Numbered from the stretch's first letter, positions 8,524-18,050 are shown. The stretch: 64,000 nt of DNA from CAVQGM01 sp963712065 (GCA_963712065.1 CAVQGM010000002.1:1488001-1552000), one strand, 5' to 3'. Numbers and translations: made by a program. The notes: a model not told the origin generated them from the sequence alone.

Positions 8524-9541
8524 GCACGGGCCCCTCCCCCGAGCCCAGCGCGGCCGAGCTGGCCGCCGGGGTGCGGGCCGGCGACCGCCGGGCCCTCGCC
8601 CGGGCCATCACGCTGTCCGAGTCGACCCGGCCCGACCACCGGGCCGAAGCCGGCGACGTGCTGGCCGCCCTGCTCGACGCCACCGGCGGCTCGGTGCGGG
8701 TCGGCATCAGCGGGCCGCCCGGCGTCGGGAAGTCGACGTTCATCGAGGCGCTCGGGATGCACGTCGTGGGCCTCGGCCACCGCCTCGCCGTGCTGGCCGT
8801 CGACCCGTCGAGCCGACGCTCGGGTGGGTCCATCCTCGGCGACAAGACCCGCATGGCCGAGCTGTCACGACTCCGACGCGGCGTTCATCCGCCCCTCCCC
8901 CGGCGGCGAGCAGCTCGGCGGCGTCGCCCGCCACACCCGCGAGGCGATGCTGCTGTGCGAGGCCGCCGGCTACGACGTGGTGTTCGTCGAGACCATCGGC
9001 GTCGGGCAGTCCGAGGTCACCGTCGCCGAGATGGTCGACCTGTTCCTGCTCCTCGTGAACCCCGGGGCCGGCGACGAGCTGCAGGGCATCAAGCGGGGGA
9101 TCATGGAGCTGGCCGACCTGGTCGTCGTGAACAAGGCCGACGGCGACCTGGCCGCCGCCGCCGGGCGGGCCCGCTCCGACTTCACCAACGCCGTCCACCT
9201 GCTCCGCCCCAAGTGGCAGGCGTGGGCCACCGAGGTCCTGGCCTGCTCGTCACTCGAGCACCGTGGGCATCGACGAGGTGTGGGCCGCGGTGCTGCGGTT
9301 CGCCGACGCCGTCCGGGACTCGGGGGAGCTCGACGAGCTCCGCGCCCGTCAGGCCACCGCCTGGATGTGGGCCGAGGTGCGCGACGCCCTCGTCGACCGC
9401 TTCCGTGACGACCCGCGGGTCCGGTCGCTGCTGCCCGGGCTCGAGGCCGAGGTGGCCTCGGGGCGCATGGCCCCCACGGCCGCCGCCGCCCGGCTGCTGT
9501 CGGCGTTCACCGATGGCGCGGGATGGCCTACACCCGGATGA
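8520..9541 (+). CDS. meaB: MeaB/ArgK-type GTPase, mutase chaperone (frame broken twice)
   Basis: The GTG at 8520 overlaps the mutase stop (GTGA). The first frame carries the G-domain: Walker A 'GPPGVGKSTF' about residue 65 and 'VDPSSRRSGGSILGDKTRM'. Near 8866 the homology jumps one frame to 'DAAFIRPSPGGEQLGGVAR', 'VFVETIGVGQSE' and the NKxD-type 'VVVNKAD'. Near 9251 it jumps again to 'VGIDEVWAAV', ending at 9541. Removing one base at each site gives about 339 residues, the normal MeaB size. The protein loads and protects adenosylcobalamin on the mutase. Because both breaks fall inside perfectly conserved text I read them as sequence errors. The last 14 bp overlap the vapC-like gene on the other strand. 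Confidence 0.85.
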
Positions 9542-9929
9542 CGGCGAGCCCGAGGTCCGCTGGATAGAGGTCCGCTGGATAGTCGTCGTCCTGGGTCACG
9601 ACGGGCACGCCGAGGGCCATCGCCGTCGCCGCGATCCACGAGTCGTTCACCGGCATCCGTTGGCCATGGTCTCGAAGGAGCACGCGGAGCGTCGCCCACG
9701 ATGCGGCGATCTCGTCGTCGACCGGAATCGGCTGCAGGGAGAGGGCGTGGGTCAGCGTCTCCAGGCGCCGAGCTCGCACCTCGGTGTCGGCCGCCACGAG
9801 CACCCCGGCCCGGAGCTCGCCGATGGTGATCGCGGACACGGCGAGCTCGTCGGGGACGGCCGCGACATCGATTGCTCGACCGGTCTCTCGAGCGATGAAC
9901 AGCGACGTGGCGGCGACACCCCGCCTCAT
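9528..9929 (-). CDS. PIN-domain VapC-like toxin with altered first catalytic position
   Basis: A 133-residue PIN-domain protein. The later acidic positions are present: Glu in 'ITIGELRAG', Asp in 'PVNDSWIAATA' and Asp in 'VVTQDDDY'. The N-terminal strand, normally x-x-D-T-S-x-x-I-A, reads 'GVAATSLFIARETGR', so the first metal-binding aspartate is alanine (GCC where GAC would be expected). VapC proteins are Mg-dependent RNases held inactive by VapB. With that residue missing, this copy may be catalytically weak or dead, unless the base is an error. Start and antitoxin stop overlap by four bases, the usual vapBC arrangement. Confidence 0.8.
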   Translation of the reverse strand: MRRGVAATSLFIARETGRAIDVAAVPDELAVSAITIGELRAGVLVAADTEVRARRLETLTHALSLQPIPVDDEIAASWATLRVLLRDHGQRMPVNDSWIAATAMALGVPVVTQDDDYPADLYPADLGLAVIRV

Positions 9930-10180
9930 CGAAACGGGAGGTCGTCGGTCGTCTCGTCGCCGAGGGCCTCCAGGTCGCCGGTGAGCCCTGCGTCGGCCTG
10001 GTGGGCCAGGACTTCACCGATGAACTCGTCGCGGGGCATCCACCGGGGGCGCCGGCCGACCGGCTCGAGCCTGGCCACCGGGCGGCCGTCGACGGTGATC
10101 ACCACCGTCTCCCCGGCCGCCACCCGGTCGAGGACCGCTCGTGACCGGTTGCGCAGCTCGCGGGAGGCCACCTCAGCCAT
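9926..10180 (-). CDS. VapB-like antitoxin (Phd/YefM type)
   Basis: About 84 residues from the ATG at 10180. 'MAEVASRELRNRSRAVLDRV' followed by 'GETVVITVDGRPVARLEP' is the Phd/YefM N-terminal DNA-binding fold. The C-terminal tail ('GDLEALGDETTDDLPF') is acidic, as expected for the toxin-neutralising segment. An ATG six codons upstream (10198) is possible, but a TACAGT -10 box sits six bases before 10180, favouring the shorter leaderless start. By family it represses its own operon together with the toxin. Confidence 0.8.
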   Translation of the reverse strand: MAEVASRELRNRSRAVLDRVAAGETVVITVDGRPVARLEPVGRRPRWMPRDEFIGEVLAHQADAGLTGDLEALGDETTDDLPFR

Positions 10181-10186
10181 GCCACG

Positions 10187-10192
10187 ACTGTA
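10187..10192 (-). promoter_or_regulatory. -10 box TACAGT, promoter of the vapBC-like operon
   Basis: TACAGT ends six bases before the ATG at 10180; likely the site of autorepression. Confidence 0.5.
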
Positions 10193-10228
10193 GCACATGT
10201 GCGACAGCCGGCCGGGCCCTGGATCAGG

Positions 10229-11241
10229 TCAGATGCGGCCCTCGGCGATGGCCTCCTCGATCCAGGGGATGACCTCGTCGAGCATCTCGTCGAGGCTGGT
10301 CGTGGCCTCGAAGCCGAGGACCTTCCTGGCCTTGTCGACCGACGGCACCCGTCGCTGCACGTCGTACTCGAACGCCTCGTCGCTGACGTACCGGAACGGC
10401 ACGTCGGGGCCCTTGATCTTGCGCCAGATCAGCTCGGCCAGCTCGAGCACGGTGGTCGACCGGGCGGTGGAGATGTTGAAGTCCTCGTTGAGGGCGTCGG
10501 GGTGCTCCATGCAGGTGACGATGCCCCGGGCCAGGTCGCCGCCGTAGGTGTAGTGGCGGATCTGCTCACCCGCGCCGAGGATGTGCAGCGGGTCCTGGCC
10601 CTTCAGGATCTTCTGCACCAGGTCGGGCACGACGTGGCTCATGGCCAGCTCGACGTTGCCCGACAGCACGACTCGCCTCGCCGAGGGCCCGACCCTCCCC
10701 CACGCCCACGCAGTTGAACGGTCGGACGATGGTGTACGGGAGCTGGTACTGGTCCCACGCGGCGATGGCGAAGTACTCGACGGCCAGCTTCTGGAAGCCG
10801 TACGACGACAGCGGTGGCGGCACCTCGCGCTCGCTGGCCCTCGTAGCTCGGCCACGAGTCGGCCGACTCGAACACCATCGACGACGACAGGTAGGTGACC
10901 TTCTGCAGCCGGCCCTGGCGGTGGGCCCGGATGGCGGCGTCGCAGCTCGCCGCGATGATCCGCTCGTTGGTGGCCAGCAGGTCGTAGGCGTACTCGTGGA
11001 AGTACGAGATGCCGCCGATCATCGCCGCCCCGGCGATGAGGTGGTCGACGTCGGCGGCCAGCCCGGTGAGCAGCTCGACGTCACGGGCGTCGCCCTCGAC
11101 CAGCGTGTAGCCGGGATGGTCGTCGTAGCTCTTCGACACCCGGCCGTACTTGGAGAAGTTGTCGAGGCCGACGACCTCGTAGCCGCGCCCGAGGAGCTCC
11201 TCGACGACGTAGCCGCCGATGAAGCCGGACGAACCGGTCAC
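10229..11241 (-). CDS. NAD-dependent epimerase/dehydratase (frame broken twice)
   Basis: An extended SDR nucleotide-sugar epimerase spread over three frames. The first frame has the NAD motif 'TGSSGFIGGYVVEELLGRG' and 'VTYLSSSMVFESADSWPSYE'. Near 10835 it shifts to 'PPPLSSYGFQKLAVEYFAI' (the YxxxK catalytic pair) and 'YTIVRPFNCVGVGEG'. Near 10672 it shifts to 'VLSGNVELAMSHVVPDLVQK' and the rest. Removing one base at each site gives about 337 residues. The GTG at 11241 begins just after the first strand (the in-frame codons before it read K-V-L-V), so the true start lies slightly upstream and may be hidden by a further indel. By family it epimerises or dehydrates an NDP-sugar for the glycan cluster. 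Confidence 0.75.
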
Positions 11242-11298
11242 GAGGACCTTGGTGCCCTCGGGCGGCGGAGTGGTGGGGCGGTGGTCATGCGGGTTCCT

Positions 11299-12044
11299 TC
11301 ATCGGGTGGTCGAGGACGCCTTGATCTGGAGTTGGTCGACGGTCAGCTCGGGGCCGAAGGCGAACCGGTACCACCTGAGGTAGCGGGGCAGCCAGGCCCT
11401 GAGCTTGAAGTTGGACGCGCCGAACGAGCGGTCGAGCCAGATGGTCGGCAGCTCGGCCACGGGCTTGCGCAGGCGCCGGGCCTTGGCCACCAGCTCGATG
11501 CCGATCTCGAAGCCGCGGTCGCTCTCGATGCCGACGGTGCGCACGAAGTCGGCGTTGTAGGCCTTGAACGAGTTGGTGGCGTCGTGGGTGCCGACCCGGG
11601 CGAGGTGGTAGAGGCTGACGCCCGGCCGTCTTGGACAGCAGCTGCTTGAACCAGGGCCCGCCCACCTGCTGGCCCCCGCGCATGTAGCGCGACGCGGCGG
11701 CGACGACGACGCCCCGCTCGACGAGCCGGGTGAGGGCGTCGATCTGCATCGGGTCGTCGCAGCCGTCGGCCATGGTGACGACGACGACCGGGGCGCTGGC
11801 CTGCATCGATGCCGAAGCGGATGGCCTGGGCCGGCCCGGGGCCGTCGGTGTTGTGGGTGGGCACCAGGCGCGGCTCGTGCTCGGCGTAGGCCTCGAGCAC
11901 CGGGCGGGTGGTGTCGTCGGGGGTGTCGTAGACCACCAGCACCTCGCACGGGAGCGTGATGGCCTCGAACAACCGGTCGAGCACGGGGACGATGTGGTCG
12001 CCCTCGTTGTAGACGGGGATGACGACCGTGACCCGCGGGCTCAC
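11299..12044 (-). CDS. Family 2 glycosyltransferase, dolichol-phosphate-mannose synthase-like (frame broken twice)
   Basis: The GTG at 12044 overlaps the dehydrogenase stop. The N-terminal strand 'VTVVIPVYNEGDHIVPVLDR' and 'CEVLVVYDTPDD' are typical GT2. Near 11800 homology moves one frame to 'APVVVVTMADGCDDP' (nucleotide and metal site) and near 11622 another frame to 'VSLYHLARVGTHDATNSFKA', then 'ESDRGFEIGIELVAKARRL' to the stop. With one base removed at each point the protein is about 247 residues and matches the soluble polyprenyl-phosphate glycosyltransferase type exactly in spacing ('GIDAASAPVVVV', 'TAGVSLYHL'). No C-terminal membrane helices are visible. It probably makes or uses a lipid-linked sugar for the glycan. 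Confidence 0.75.
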
Positions 12045-13250
12045 ACCCGCACGCCTCGACCGAGCAGGTTCCACACGTCGACGACCGGTGCCTCCGGCGC
12101 GAGCGAGCGGTACGCCCTGTGCGGGGCGGCGATGATCAGCAGGTCGGCGCGCTCGAGCACCTCGTCGAGGGGCACGAGGTCGGGATCGGTGCGCACGTGG
12201 GGATCGGTGCACAGCACGTCGGCGGCCTTGAACCGCAGGATGCGCCGCAGCTTGTAGGCCAGGCTCGACCGGGTGTCGTCGCTCTCGCCCTTGAAGGCCA
12301 TGCCCAGGATGCCGACCGTCATCGACGACAGGTCGTACTCGTGCTCCAGGCGGGCCACGAGGTACAGGGGCAGGCCCTCGTTCACGAGCATCGACGCGTT
12401 CCCCAACGGGAAGTTGTTGTTGTTGAACGCGGCGAGCTGCGTGGTGTCCTTGAACAGGCAGGGGCCGGCGGCGAAGCCGGCGCCGGGCAGGTCCTTCGCC
12501 CGCGGGTAGTCGTGGGTGATGGCCGCCCGCACCCGCTCGTAGTCGACGCCGAAGTCGTTGGCGATCATGAAGAACTGGTTGGCCGCCGCGAACTTGATGT
12601 AGCGCCACGTGTTGGTGAACAGCTTGGCCAGCTCGGCCTCCTCGGGCTCGACCTCGACGATCTGGTCGGTGAGCAGGCCGAACAGCTTCGCCGCCCGCTC
12701 GACCGCTGACCGGGGTGCACCCCGACACGAGCTGGGGCAGCTCGTAGAGCTCGGTGAGGGCCTTGCCCTCGGCGATGCGCTCGGGGCAGAAGGCCACGTC
12801 GATGTCGAGGCCGAGGTCGCGCACGTAGCGCTCGACCAGCCGGGTGACGCCCGGGTAGACGGTGCTGCGCAGCACCAGCAGCTGCCCGTCGACGAGGCGG
12901 TGCTCGATGTCGGAGATGGCCCGACGGACGGCGTCGGGGTCGGGGTTCTGGTGCTCGTCGACCGGGGTGCCGATCACGACCACGAGGTTCTCGGTGGCGC
13001 TGACGACCGAGGGGTCGGCGGAGGCGTCGAACCGGCCCGACGCCAGGCACTCGGCCAGCAGGTCGGGGGCGCCGGGTTCGTCGAAGGGCATGGTGCCGCC
13101 GTTGACCAGGTCGACCACCGGGCGGCTGATGTCGTAGGCCGTGACCCGCAGGCCGCTGCGGGCGAGGACCAGGGCCAGCGGCAGCCCGACGTGCCCGCAG
13201 CCGCCGATGACGACGACGTCCCGGGAGAACGGCGTGGCAGGCGGACCCAT
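12041..13250 (-). CDS. Nucleotide-sugar dehydrogenase, UDP-ManNAc/UDP-glucose dehydrogenase family (frame broken once)
   Basis: The first part, from the ATG at 13250, has the NAD motif 'VIGGCGHVGLPLALVLARSG' and 'STVYPGVTRLV', ending at 'VSGCTP'. Near 12708 the homology moves to the next frame and continues 'AVERAAKLFGLL' and 'ANQFFMIANDFGVDYERV', the catalytic cysteine segment 'FAAGPCLFKDTTQLAAFNN' and the C-terminal UDP-binding Rossmann domain ('VGILGMAFKGESDDTRSS'). The repaired length is about 402 residues. The family oxidises the C6 hydroxyl of an NDP-sugar twice to a uronate, using two NAD+. A TACGCT box seven bases upstream supports the ATG. A second, intact paralogue lies at 54211. 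Confidence 0.82.
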
Positions 13251-13257
13251 CCACGGG

Positions 13258-13263
13258 AGCGTA
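13258..13263 (-). promoter_or_regulatory. -10 box TACGCT, leaderless promoter of the dehydrogenase-GT2-epimerase operon
   Basis: TACGCT ends seven bases before the ATG at 13250. Confidence 0.5.
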
Positions 13264-13338
13264 CAAGACCGCTCCGCGCCGACCCGAACCCCCACCGGGG
13301 GCCGCGGGCCACCCCGGTGTGGGTGGGCCGTGGGTTGG

Positions 13339-13980
13339 TCAGGCCCGGCGGCGGAGGAAGCCGCGGGGGTTGAACGTGACCCCGAAGCGCTCGCAGTCGG
13401 CGTCGACCTCGTATTCGGGGTGGTCCGGCAGGAAGCCGTCGATCGCCTCCATCGGGCCCGGGCCGAAGTCGGGGAGCACGGGGAACCCGTTGACGTTGCT
13501 GTCCTCCACGACGAGGTAGCTGCCCGGCGTCACCATCGGCGCGTAGGCCACCAGCTCGTCACGCACGTGGGCGAAGGAGTGGTCGGAGTCGAGGATGACG
13601 AGCACCGTCTCGGCGGCGGCGGCCTCGCGGGTCATCCGATCGACGATGTCGGGCGCGGTGCTCGACGAGGTGACGAACTCGATGCGGGGATGGCTCGGCA
13701 GCCCGGCCTGGGGCGCGATGTCGATCGACACCACCCTCCCCCGGTCGAGCAGGTCGCACACCGAGGCGAGGAACATCGCGCTGCCGCCGTTGTAGGTGCC
13801 GGTCTCGATGACGAGATCGGGGCGCAGCCGGTGGAGCAGCTCCTGGTAGATCCACAGGTCGAGCGGGCACTTCTGGGCCGGCACACCCAGCCAGGTGGTG
13901 CCGTCCTTCCACACCTCGCTGTCGTAGTAGGCGCGGTGGAAGGCGGCGACGGTGGGATCGGTGGGGTCGAGGGCGGGCAC
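13339..13980 (-). CDS. Class I methyltransferase of the CmcI/cephalosporin hydroxylase family
   Basis: A 213-residue protein with 'IYQELLHRLRPDLVIETGTY' (first strand plus SAM loop; Glu and Gly of the E-T-G-x-x-x-G motif), 'VVSIDIAPQ', 'VLVILDSDHSFAHVRDEL' (metal-binding D-x-D-H) and 'SYLVVEDSNVNG'. This is the pattern of the CmcI-type family, found in antibiotic and polysaccharide clusters, where members methylate hydroxyls of sugars or rhamnose. The GTG at 13980 follows a TAGGCT box by eight bases. The longer reading frame upstream is a shadow of the next gene. Confidence 0.78.
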   Translation of the reverse strand: MPALDPTDPTVAAFHRAYYDSEVWKDGTTWLGVPAQKCPLDLWIYQELLHRLRPDLVIETGTYNGGSAMFLASVCDLLDRGRVVSIDIAPQAGLPSHPRIEFVTSSSTAPDIVDRMTREAAAAETVLVILDSDHSFAHVRDELVAYAPMVTPGSYLVVEDSNVNGFPVLPDFGPGPMEAIDGFLPDHPEYEVDADCERFGVTFNPRGFLRRRA

Positions 13981-13988
13981 GGACGGCG

Positions 13989-13994
13989 AGCCTA
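13989..13994 (-). promoter_or_regulatory. -10 box TAGGCT upstream of the CmcI-like gene
   Basis: TAGGCT ends eight bases before the GTG at 13980 and includes the TAG stop of the preceding membrane protein gene. Confidence 0.45.
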
Positions 13995-15458
13995 CCGACC
14001 GGCGGCGTCGAGCTCGGCGCAGGTCATCTCCAGGCGCCAGCCCGGCGCCGGCGACAGCTCGACGACCTCCGGTGCGGCCGGGTCGACGCGGCAGGCGGCC
14101 TGGGCGTCGTCGATCTCGTCGGACCACGACGGGCCCTTCGAGCGGGCGACGTCCTGGCGGTACGACGGGACGATGGCCACGGCCAGCCACGCCACGGTGA
14201 CCACCGACAGGGCGATCCACGGCAGGCCACCGGTCACCGCCGCCCACGGGCGGCGTCGCTCGACCGAGGTGTCGGTCGGTGCCCCTACGGTCCCGCCGTC
14301 GGGCCCGGCCGTGGCCGGGCCCAGCAGCAGGCCTCGGTGGACGACGGGTGGCACGAGCAGCGCCACGAGGAGGAGGAACTGGGGGAAGACGGCGTAGCGG
14401 CTGCCGTTCAGGTTGTAGACGGCGCCGGGCAGGACGAGGACGACCAGCTCGGCGCGCTGCACCATCGAGAAGGCGTACACCGCGCCGCTGGCGGCGGCGA
14501 AGGCGGCGATCCACCGACGCGCGGTCCGGTCGGCCCTCCAGAGCTTCACCACGAGCAGCGCGGCGACGACGGCGGTGGCCACCCAGCCGAGCCACGACGA
14601 GGTCGACGGCCAGATGTCGGAGGTGACCCGCGTGCCGAGGCCGCCGTTCAGCACGACCTGGGTGGTGTAGAGCTCGGCGATGTCGCCGACGACGTCGCCG
14701 AGCGGCGGCTGGGCCTGGTCCGCCTGCTCGGCGACGAGGTAGACGAGCAGCTGCCCGACGCAGGCGACCAGGTAGGCCACGGGCACCACGAACCGGCGCC
14801 ACTCGTCGCGTCGGCGGAGGAACACCACGAGCTGGTAGAGCGCGATCGGGGCGAACAGGAGGCTGAGGGGGCTGGTCAGCGGGGCCAGCACCACGATCAC
14901 GGCCCGCACGGCGATGCCCGCCCACCCGTCGACCGGGAACAGCACCGCGAACAGGCAGGCGATCGGCAGCATCCAGTGGACGTTGCACAGCGCGGCGAGC
15001 ACCTCGAGGGGCAGCACCGGCATCACCAGCAGCGACACGGCGAGGATCCCCCGCCGCAGCGGTGCCCGGAGCAGGGGCGCCGACGCGAAGGAGACGAACA
15101 GGGCGAGCAGGGACACCACGAAGGTGGACGAGACCGCGGCCCACACCGAGTACCACTCGGGCGGGAGCCAGCTCCCGACCGTGGCGAGGATGCGGGGCAG
15201 GGCGTGCCCGTACCCGGCGTACGGCTTGAACAGGGTCTCGGACAGCGGGAGGTCGAGGGCGTCCTGGTAGAAGTTCTGGCCGTCCTCGGCCCACACCGTG
15301 CGCCACACGTGCACACCGGAGACGCGCCACAGCTGCACGGCCGTCGCCACGACCACGAAGACGCTGGAGGCGACGACGGTCACGGCCCGTGCCCGGGGGT
15401 CGCGCCCACCGCCGGACGGCGAGATCCGCGGTTCCGCCGTCGACGGGACGGTCACCAC
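13992..15458 (-). CDS. Polytopic membrane protein, glycosyltransferase-like (unknown)
   Basis: A 488-residue protein with about ten to eleven hydrophobic helices. After the first helix comes a periplasm-facing loop 'VWRTVWAEDGQNFYQDALDL', resembling the first extracellular loop of C-type membrane glycosyltransferases, where an acidic pair sits between helices one and two. I do not recognise a named family. The start GTG at 15458 (of two adjacent GTGs) is supported by a TACCTT box seven bases upstream. The C-terminal 70 residues are soluble. It is divergent from the large glycosyltransferase at 15549. A role in adding a polyprenyl-linked sugar to the glycan is plausible but inferred. Confidence 0.7.
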   Translation of the reverse strand: MVTVPSTAEPRISPSGGGRDPRARAVTVVASSVFVVVATAVQLWRVSGVHVWRTVWAEDGQNFYQDALDLPLSETLFKPYAGYGHALPRILATVGSWLPPEWYSVWAAVSSTFVVSLLALFVSFASAPLLRAPLRRGILAVSLLVMPVLPLEVLAALCNVHWMLPIACLFAVLFPVDGWAGIAVRAVIVVLAPLTSPLSLLFAPIALYQLVVFLRRRDEWRRFVVPVAYLVACVGQLLVYLVAEQADQAQPPLGDVVGDIAELYTTQVVLNGGLGTRVTSDIWPSTSSWLGWVATAVVAALLVVKLWRADRTARRWIAAFAAASGAVYAFSMVQRAELVVLVLPGAVYNLNGSRYAVFPQFLLLVALLVPPVVHRGLLLGPATAGPDGGTVGAPTDTSVERRRPWAAVTGGLPWIALSVVTVAWLAVAIVPSYRQDVARSKGPSWSDEIDDAQAACRVDPAAPEVVELSPAPGWRLEMTCAELDAAGR

Positions 15459-15465
15459 CGCGAGG

Positions 15466-15471
15466 AAGGTA
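15466..15471 (-). promoter_or_regulatory. -10 box TACCTT, leaderless promoter of the membrane protein
   Basis: TACCTT ends seven bases before the GTG at 15458. Confidence 0.5.
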
Positions 15472-15533
15472 TCAGCGGGAGGAGGGGTCGCCGGGGCAGC
15501 CGCGTTGCGGTCAGCGGAGCCGATCGGAGCAGC

Positions 15534-15539
15534 TAACCT
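15534..15539 (+). promoter_or_regulatory. -10 box TAACCT, promoter of the GT2-GT4 gene
   Basis: TAACCT ends nine bases before the GTG at 15549; divergent from the box at 15466. Confidence 0.5.
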
Positions 15540-15548
15540 CGGCCCACT

Positions 15549-18044
15549 GTGCCGCTCAGGACCCCGACCGCGTCGATCGTCGTCGTCAACTACCGGTCCT
15601 CCTCCCACACGCTCGAGGCGATCGCCGGGCTGCGGGGGCTCGACTGGGACCCGTCGGCCCTCCAGATCATCGTGGTCGACAACGCCTCGGGCGACGGCAG
15701 CGTCGACGTCCTGCGGGCGGGTGCCCCCGACGTCACCCTCGTCGAGGCGCCCGCCAACCTCGGCTTCGCCGGCGGCTGCAACCTCGGCGTCGGACAGGCC
15801 ACCGGCTCCTACGTCGGCTTCCTGAACCCCGACGCCCGGCCCGATCCCGGCTGGCTCCGCGCCGCCGTCGACGTGCTCGACGGCGATGCCGGCATCGGCT
15901 GCGTGGCCAGCAAGGTCCTCGACGCCGACGGCGAGAAGATCGACTTCGTCGCCGCGGCCATGAGCTTCGACGGCCAGGGCTACAAGCTGTTCGCCGACGA
16001 CCCGGCCGGCACCGAGTGGGACGAACCGGCCGACGTGCTGTTCGCCAGCGGCGCGGCCATGGTGATGCCCACCGAGGTCTACCGGGAGCTCGGCGGCTTC
16101 GACGAGCGCTACTTCATGTTCTTCGAGGACGTCGACCTCGGCTGGCGCACGTGGTTGCGCGGCTACCGGGTGCGCTACGTGCCCGCGTCGCTCGCCTACC
16201 ACGAGCACCACGTCACGATGCGCGACACGGCCGAGTGGTACGAGCGGTTCCTGCTCGGCCGCAACGCGCTCTACACGATCTTCAAGAACTACGACGACGC
16301 CAACCTCGAGAAGGTGTTGCCGGCAACGTTGCTGCTGACGGTGCGACGGGGCACGGCCATCGCCGGTCTCGATCCCCACGTCGTCGACCTCGCCGTCGGT
16401 GGCCGCGGCGACACCGACCCGCTGATGCCGGTCCCCAAGGAGGCGGTGGCCGGCCTCACCGCCGTCGACGCCTTCATCGACGAGCTGCCCGCCCTCCGCC
16501 GGGCCCGGGCCGAGGTCCAGGCGTCACGGGTGCGCGCCGATGCCGAGCTCGTCCGGCTGTTCCGGCTGCCGCTCCACGCCAACCGACCCGAGCCCGTCTA
16601 CCAGCAGGCGTTCACCGAGATCGTCGACGCGTTCGACATCGCGCCGATGTTCACCGAGCGCCGCAAGATCGTGATCGCCACCAGCGACACGCTCACGCCG
16701 AAGATGGCGGGGCCGGCGATCCGGGCGTGGAACATGGCCAAGGTGCTGTCGCGCGAGCACGACGTCCGTCTGGTCACCAAGGCCCGATGCGAGATCCGCC
16801 ACCCCGACTTCGAGTGCCGCGGGAACGTCGACGCCGAGGCCTGGATCGAGCTCGAGCAGTGGTGCGAGGTGGTGATCTTCCAGGGGTTCCTGCTGTTCGA
16901 GAACCCCCGCCTGGTCGCGTCCGACAAGGTGATCGTGGTCGACGTCTACGACCCGTTCCACCTCGAGCAGCTCGAGCTGTCCAAGCACGACCCGATGGAC
17001 CGGCGGGCGCTCGAGGTCGGCCAGAGCGTGCGGGTGCTCAACGTCCAGGTGTCCCGGGGCGACTTCTTCATGTGCGCCAGCCCCAAGCAGCGCGACTTCT
17101 GGCTCGGGCAGCTGTCGGCCATGCAGCGGGTCAACCCGTTCACCTACGACCAGGACGAGTCGCTGAGCTCGCTCATCTCGGTCGTCCCCTTCGGCACCCC
17201 GGAGGAGCCACCGGTGCGCACCGGCCCCGGCATCAAGGGCGTGGTCGACGGCATCGGCCCGAGCGACAAGGTCCTGCTGTGGGGCGGCGGCATCTACAAC
17301 TGGTTCGACCCGATCACGCTCATCAGCGCGGTGGCCAAGCTGCGCACCCGGGTGCCCGAGGTCCGGCTGTTCTTCCTCGGCACCAAGCACCCCAACCCCG
17401 ACGTGCCCGAGATGAAGATGGCCTGGGAGGCCCGTGAGCTGGCCCGCCAGCTGGGGGTGCTCGACACCCACGTGTTCTTCAACGAGGGGTGGGTGCCCTA
17501 CGAGGACCGGCAGAACTACTTCCTCGACGCCGACATCGGCGTGTCGACCCACCTCGACCACGTCGAGACCGAGTTCTCGTTCCGCACCCGCATCCTCGAC
17601 TACTTCTGGGCCTCGCTCCCGGTCGTCGCCACCGCCGGCGACACCCTCGGCGCCCTCATCGAGGAGCGCGGCGTCGGGCTCACCGTGCCCGCCAACGACG
17701 TCGACGCCCTCGAGGACGCCCTCCACCGGCTCCTCACCGACGACGAGCTGCGGGCCGCGTGCGCGGCCAACGCCGGCCGGGTCGCCGACGACTTCCGCTG
17801 GTCGAAGGTGTTCGAGCCCCTCGTGGCGTTCTGCCGCCGGGCCGAGCGGGCCCCCGACCTGCACCTGCGCCAGTCCGTGGTCGACCTCCCGGTCGTGCCC
17901 GGCTTCCTCGACCTGCTGACCGACGCCGTCCGGGGGAGGGTGGGTGCCCTCCGCGCCGCCTACCGCGAGGGCGGGCCGGTGCACGTGGCCAGGCGGGGCG
18001 GCGGGTGGGCCCGACGGCGCGCCGCCATGCTGCGGCGCCCCTGA
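15549..18044 (+). CDS. Bifunctional glycosyltransferase: GT2 domain fused to a GT4-like domain
   Basis: An 831-residue protein. Residues about 5-240 are a rhamnosyltransferase-type GT2: 'TASIVVVNYRSSSHTLEAI', 'IIVVDNASGDGS', 'NLGFAGGCNLG', 'GFLNPDARPD' and 'FDERYFMFFEDVDLGWR'. A linker of about 130 residues follows. From about residue 370 a GT-B fold begins: 'IATSDTLTPKMAGPAIRAWN', 'VLLWGGGIYNWFDP', 'EVRLFFLGTKHPNPD' and a C-terminal 'RTRILDYFWASLPVVATAGD' (donor-binding region of GT4/GT1-like enzymes). Two transferases on one chain usually add consecutive sugars. It is followed 6 bp later by the DUF2142 gene. Confidence 0.85.
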   Translation: MPLRTPTASIVVVNYRSSSHTLEAIAGLRGLDWDPSALQIIVVDNASGDGSVDVLRAGAPDVTLVEAPANLGFAGGCNLGVGQATGSYVGFLNPDARPDPGWLRAAVDVLDGDAGIGCVASKVLDADGEKIDFVAAAMSFDGQGYKLFADDPAGTEWDEPADVLFASGAAMVMPTEVYRELGGFDERYFMFFEDVDLGWRTWLRGYRVRYVPASLAYHEHHVTMRDTAEWYERFLLGRNALYTIFKNYDDANLEKVLPATLLLTVRRGTAIAGLDPHVVDLAVGGRGDTDPLMPVPKEAVAGLTAVDAFIDELPALRRARAEVQASRVRADAELVRLFRLPLHANRPEPVYQQAFTEIVDAFDIAPMFTERRKIVIATSDTLTPKMAGPAIRAWNMAKVLSREHDVRLVTKARCEIRHPDFECRGNVDAEAWIELEQWCEVVIFQGFLLFENPRLVASDKVIVVDVYDPFHLEQLELSKHDPMDRRALEVGQSVRVLNVQVSRGDFFMCASPKQRDFWLGQLSAMQRVNPFTYDQDESLSSLISVVPFGTPEEPPVRTGPGIKGVVDGIGPSDKVLLWGGGIYNWFDPITLISAVAKLRTRVPEVRLFFLGTKHPNPDVPEMKMAWEARELARQLGVLDTHVFFNEGWVPYEDRQNYFLDADIGVSTHLDHVETEFSFRTRILDYFWASLPVVATAGDTLGALIEERGVGLTVPANDVDALEDALHRLLTDDELRAACAANAGRVADDFRWSKVFEPLVAFCRRAERAPDLHLRQSVVDLPVVPGFLDLLTDAVRGRVGALRAAYREGGPVHVARRGGGWARRRAAMLRRP

Positions 18045-18050
18045 CCGATC

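Noticed and set aside
8860..9260. Programmed frameshifting in meaB and metH
   Set aside because: No slippery heptamer or shared downstream structure; breaks occur in unrelated genes at unrelated positions, which fits errors better.
8870..10193. Long plus-strand frame opposite the vapBC-like genes
   Set aside because: Arg/Pro-rich shadow of meaB and the toxin-antitoxin pair; no family signature.
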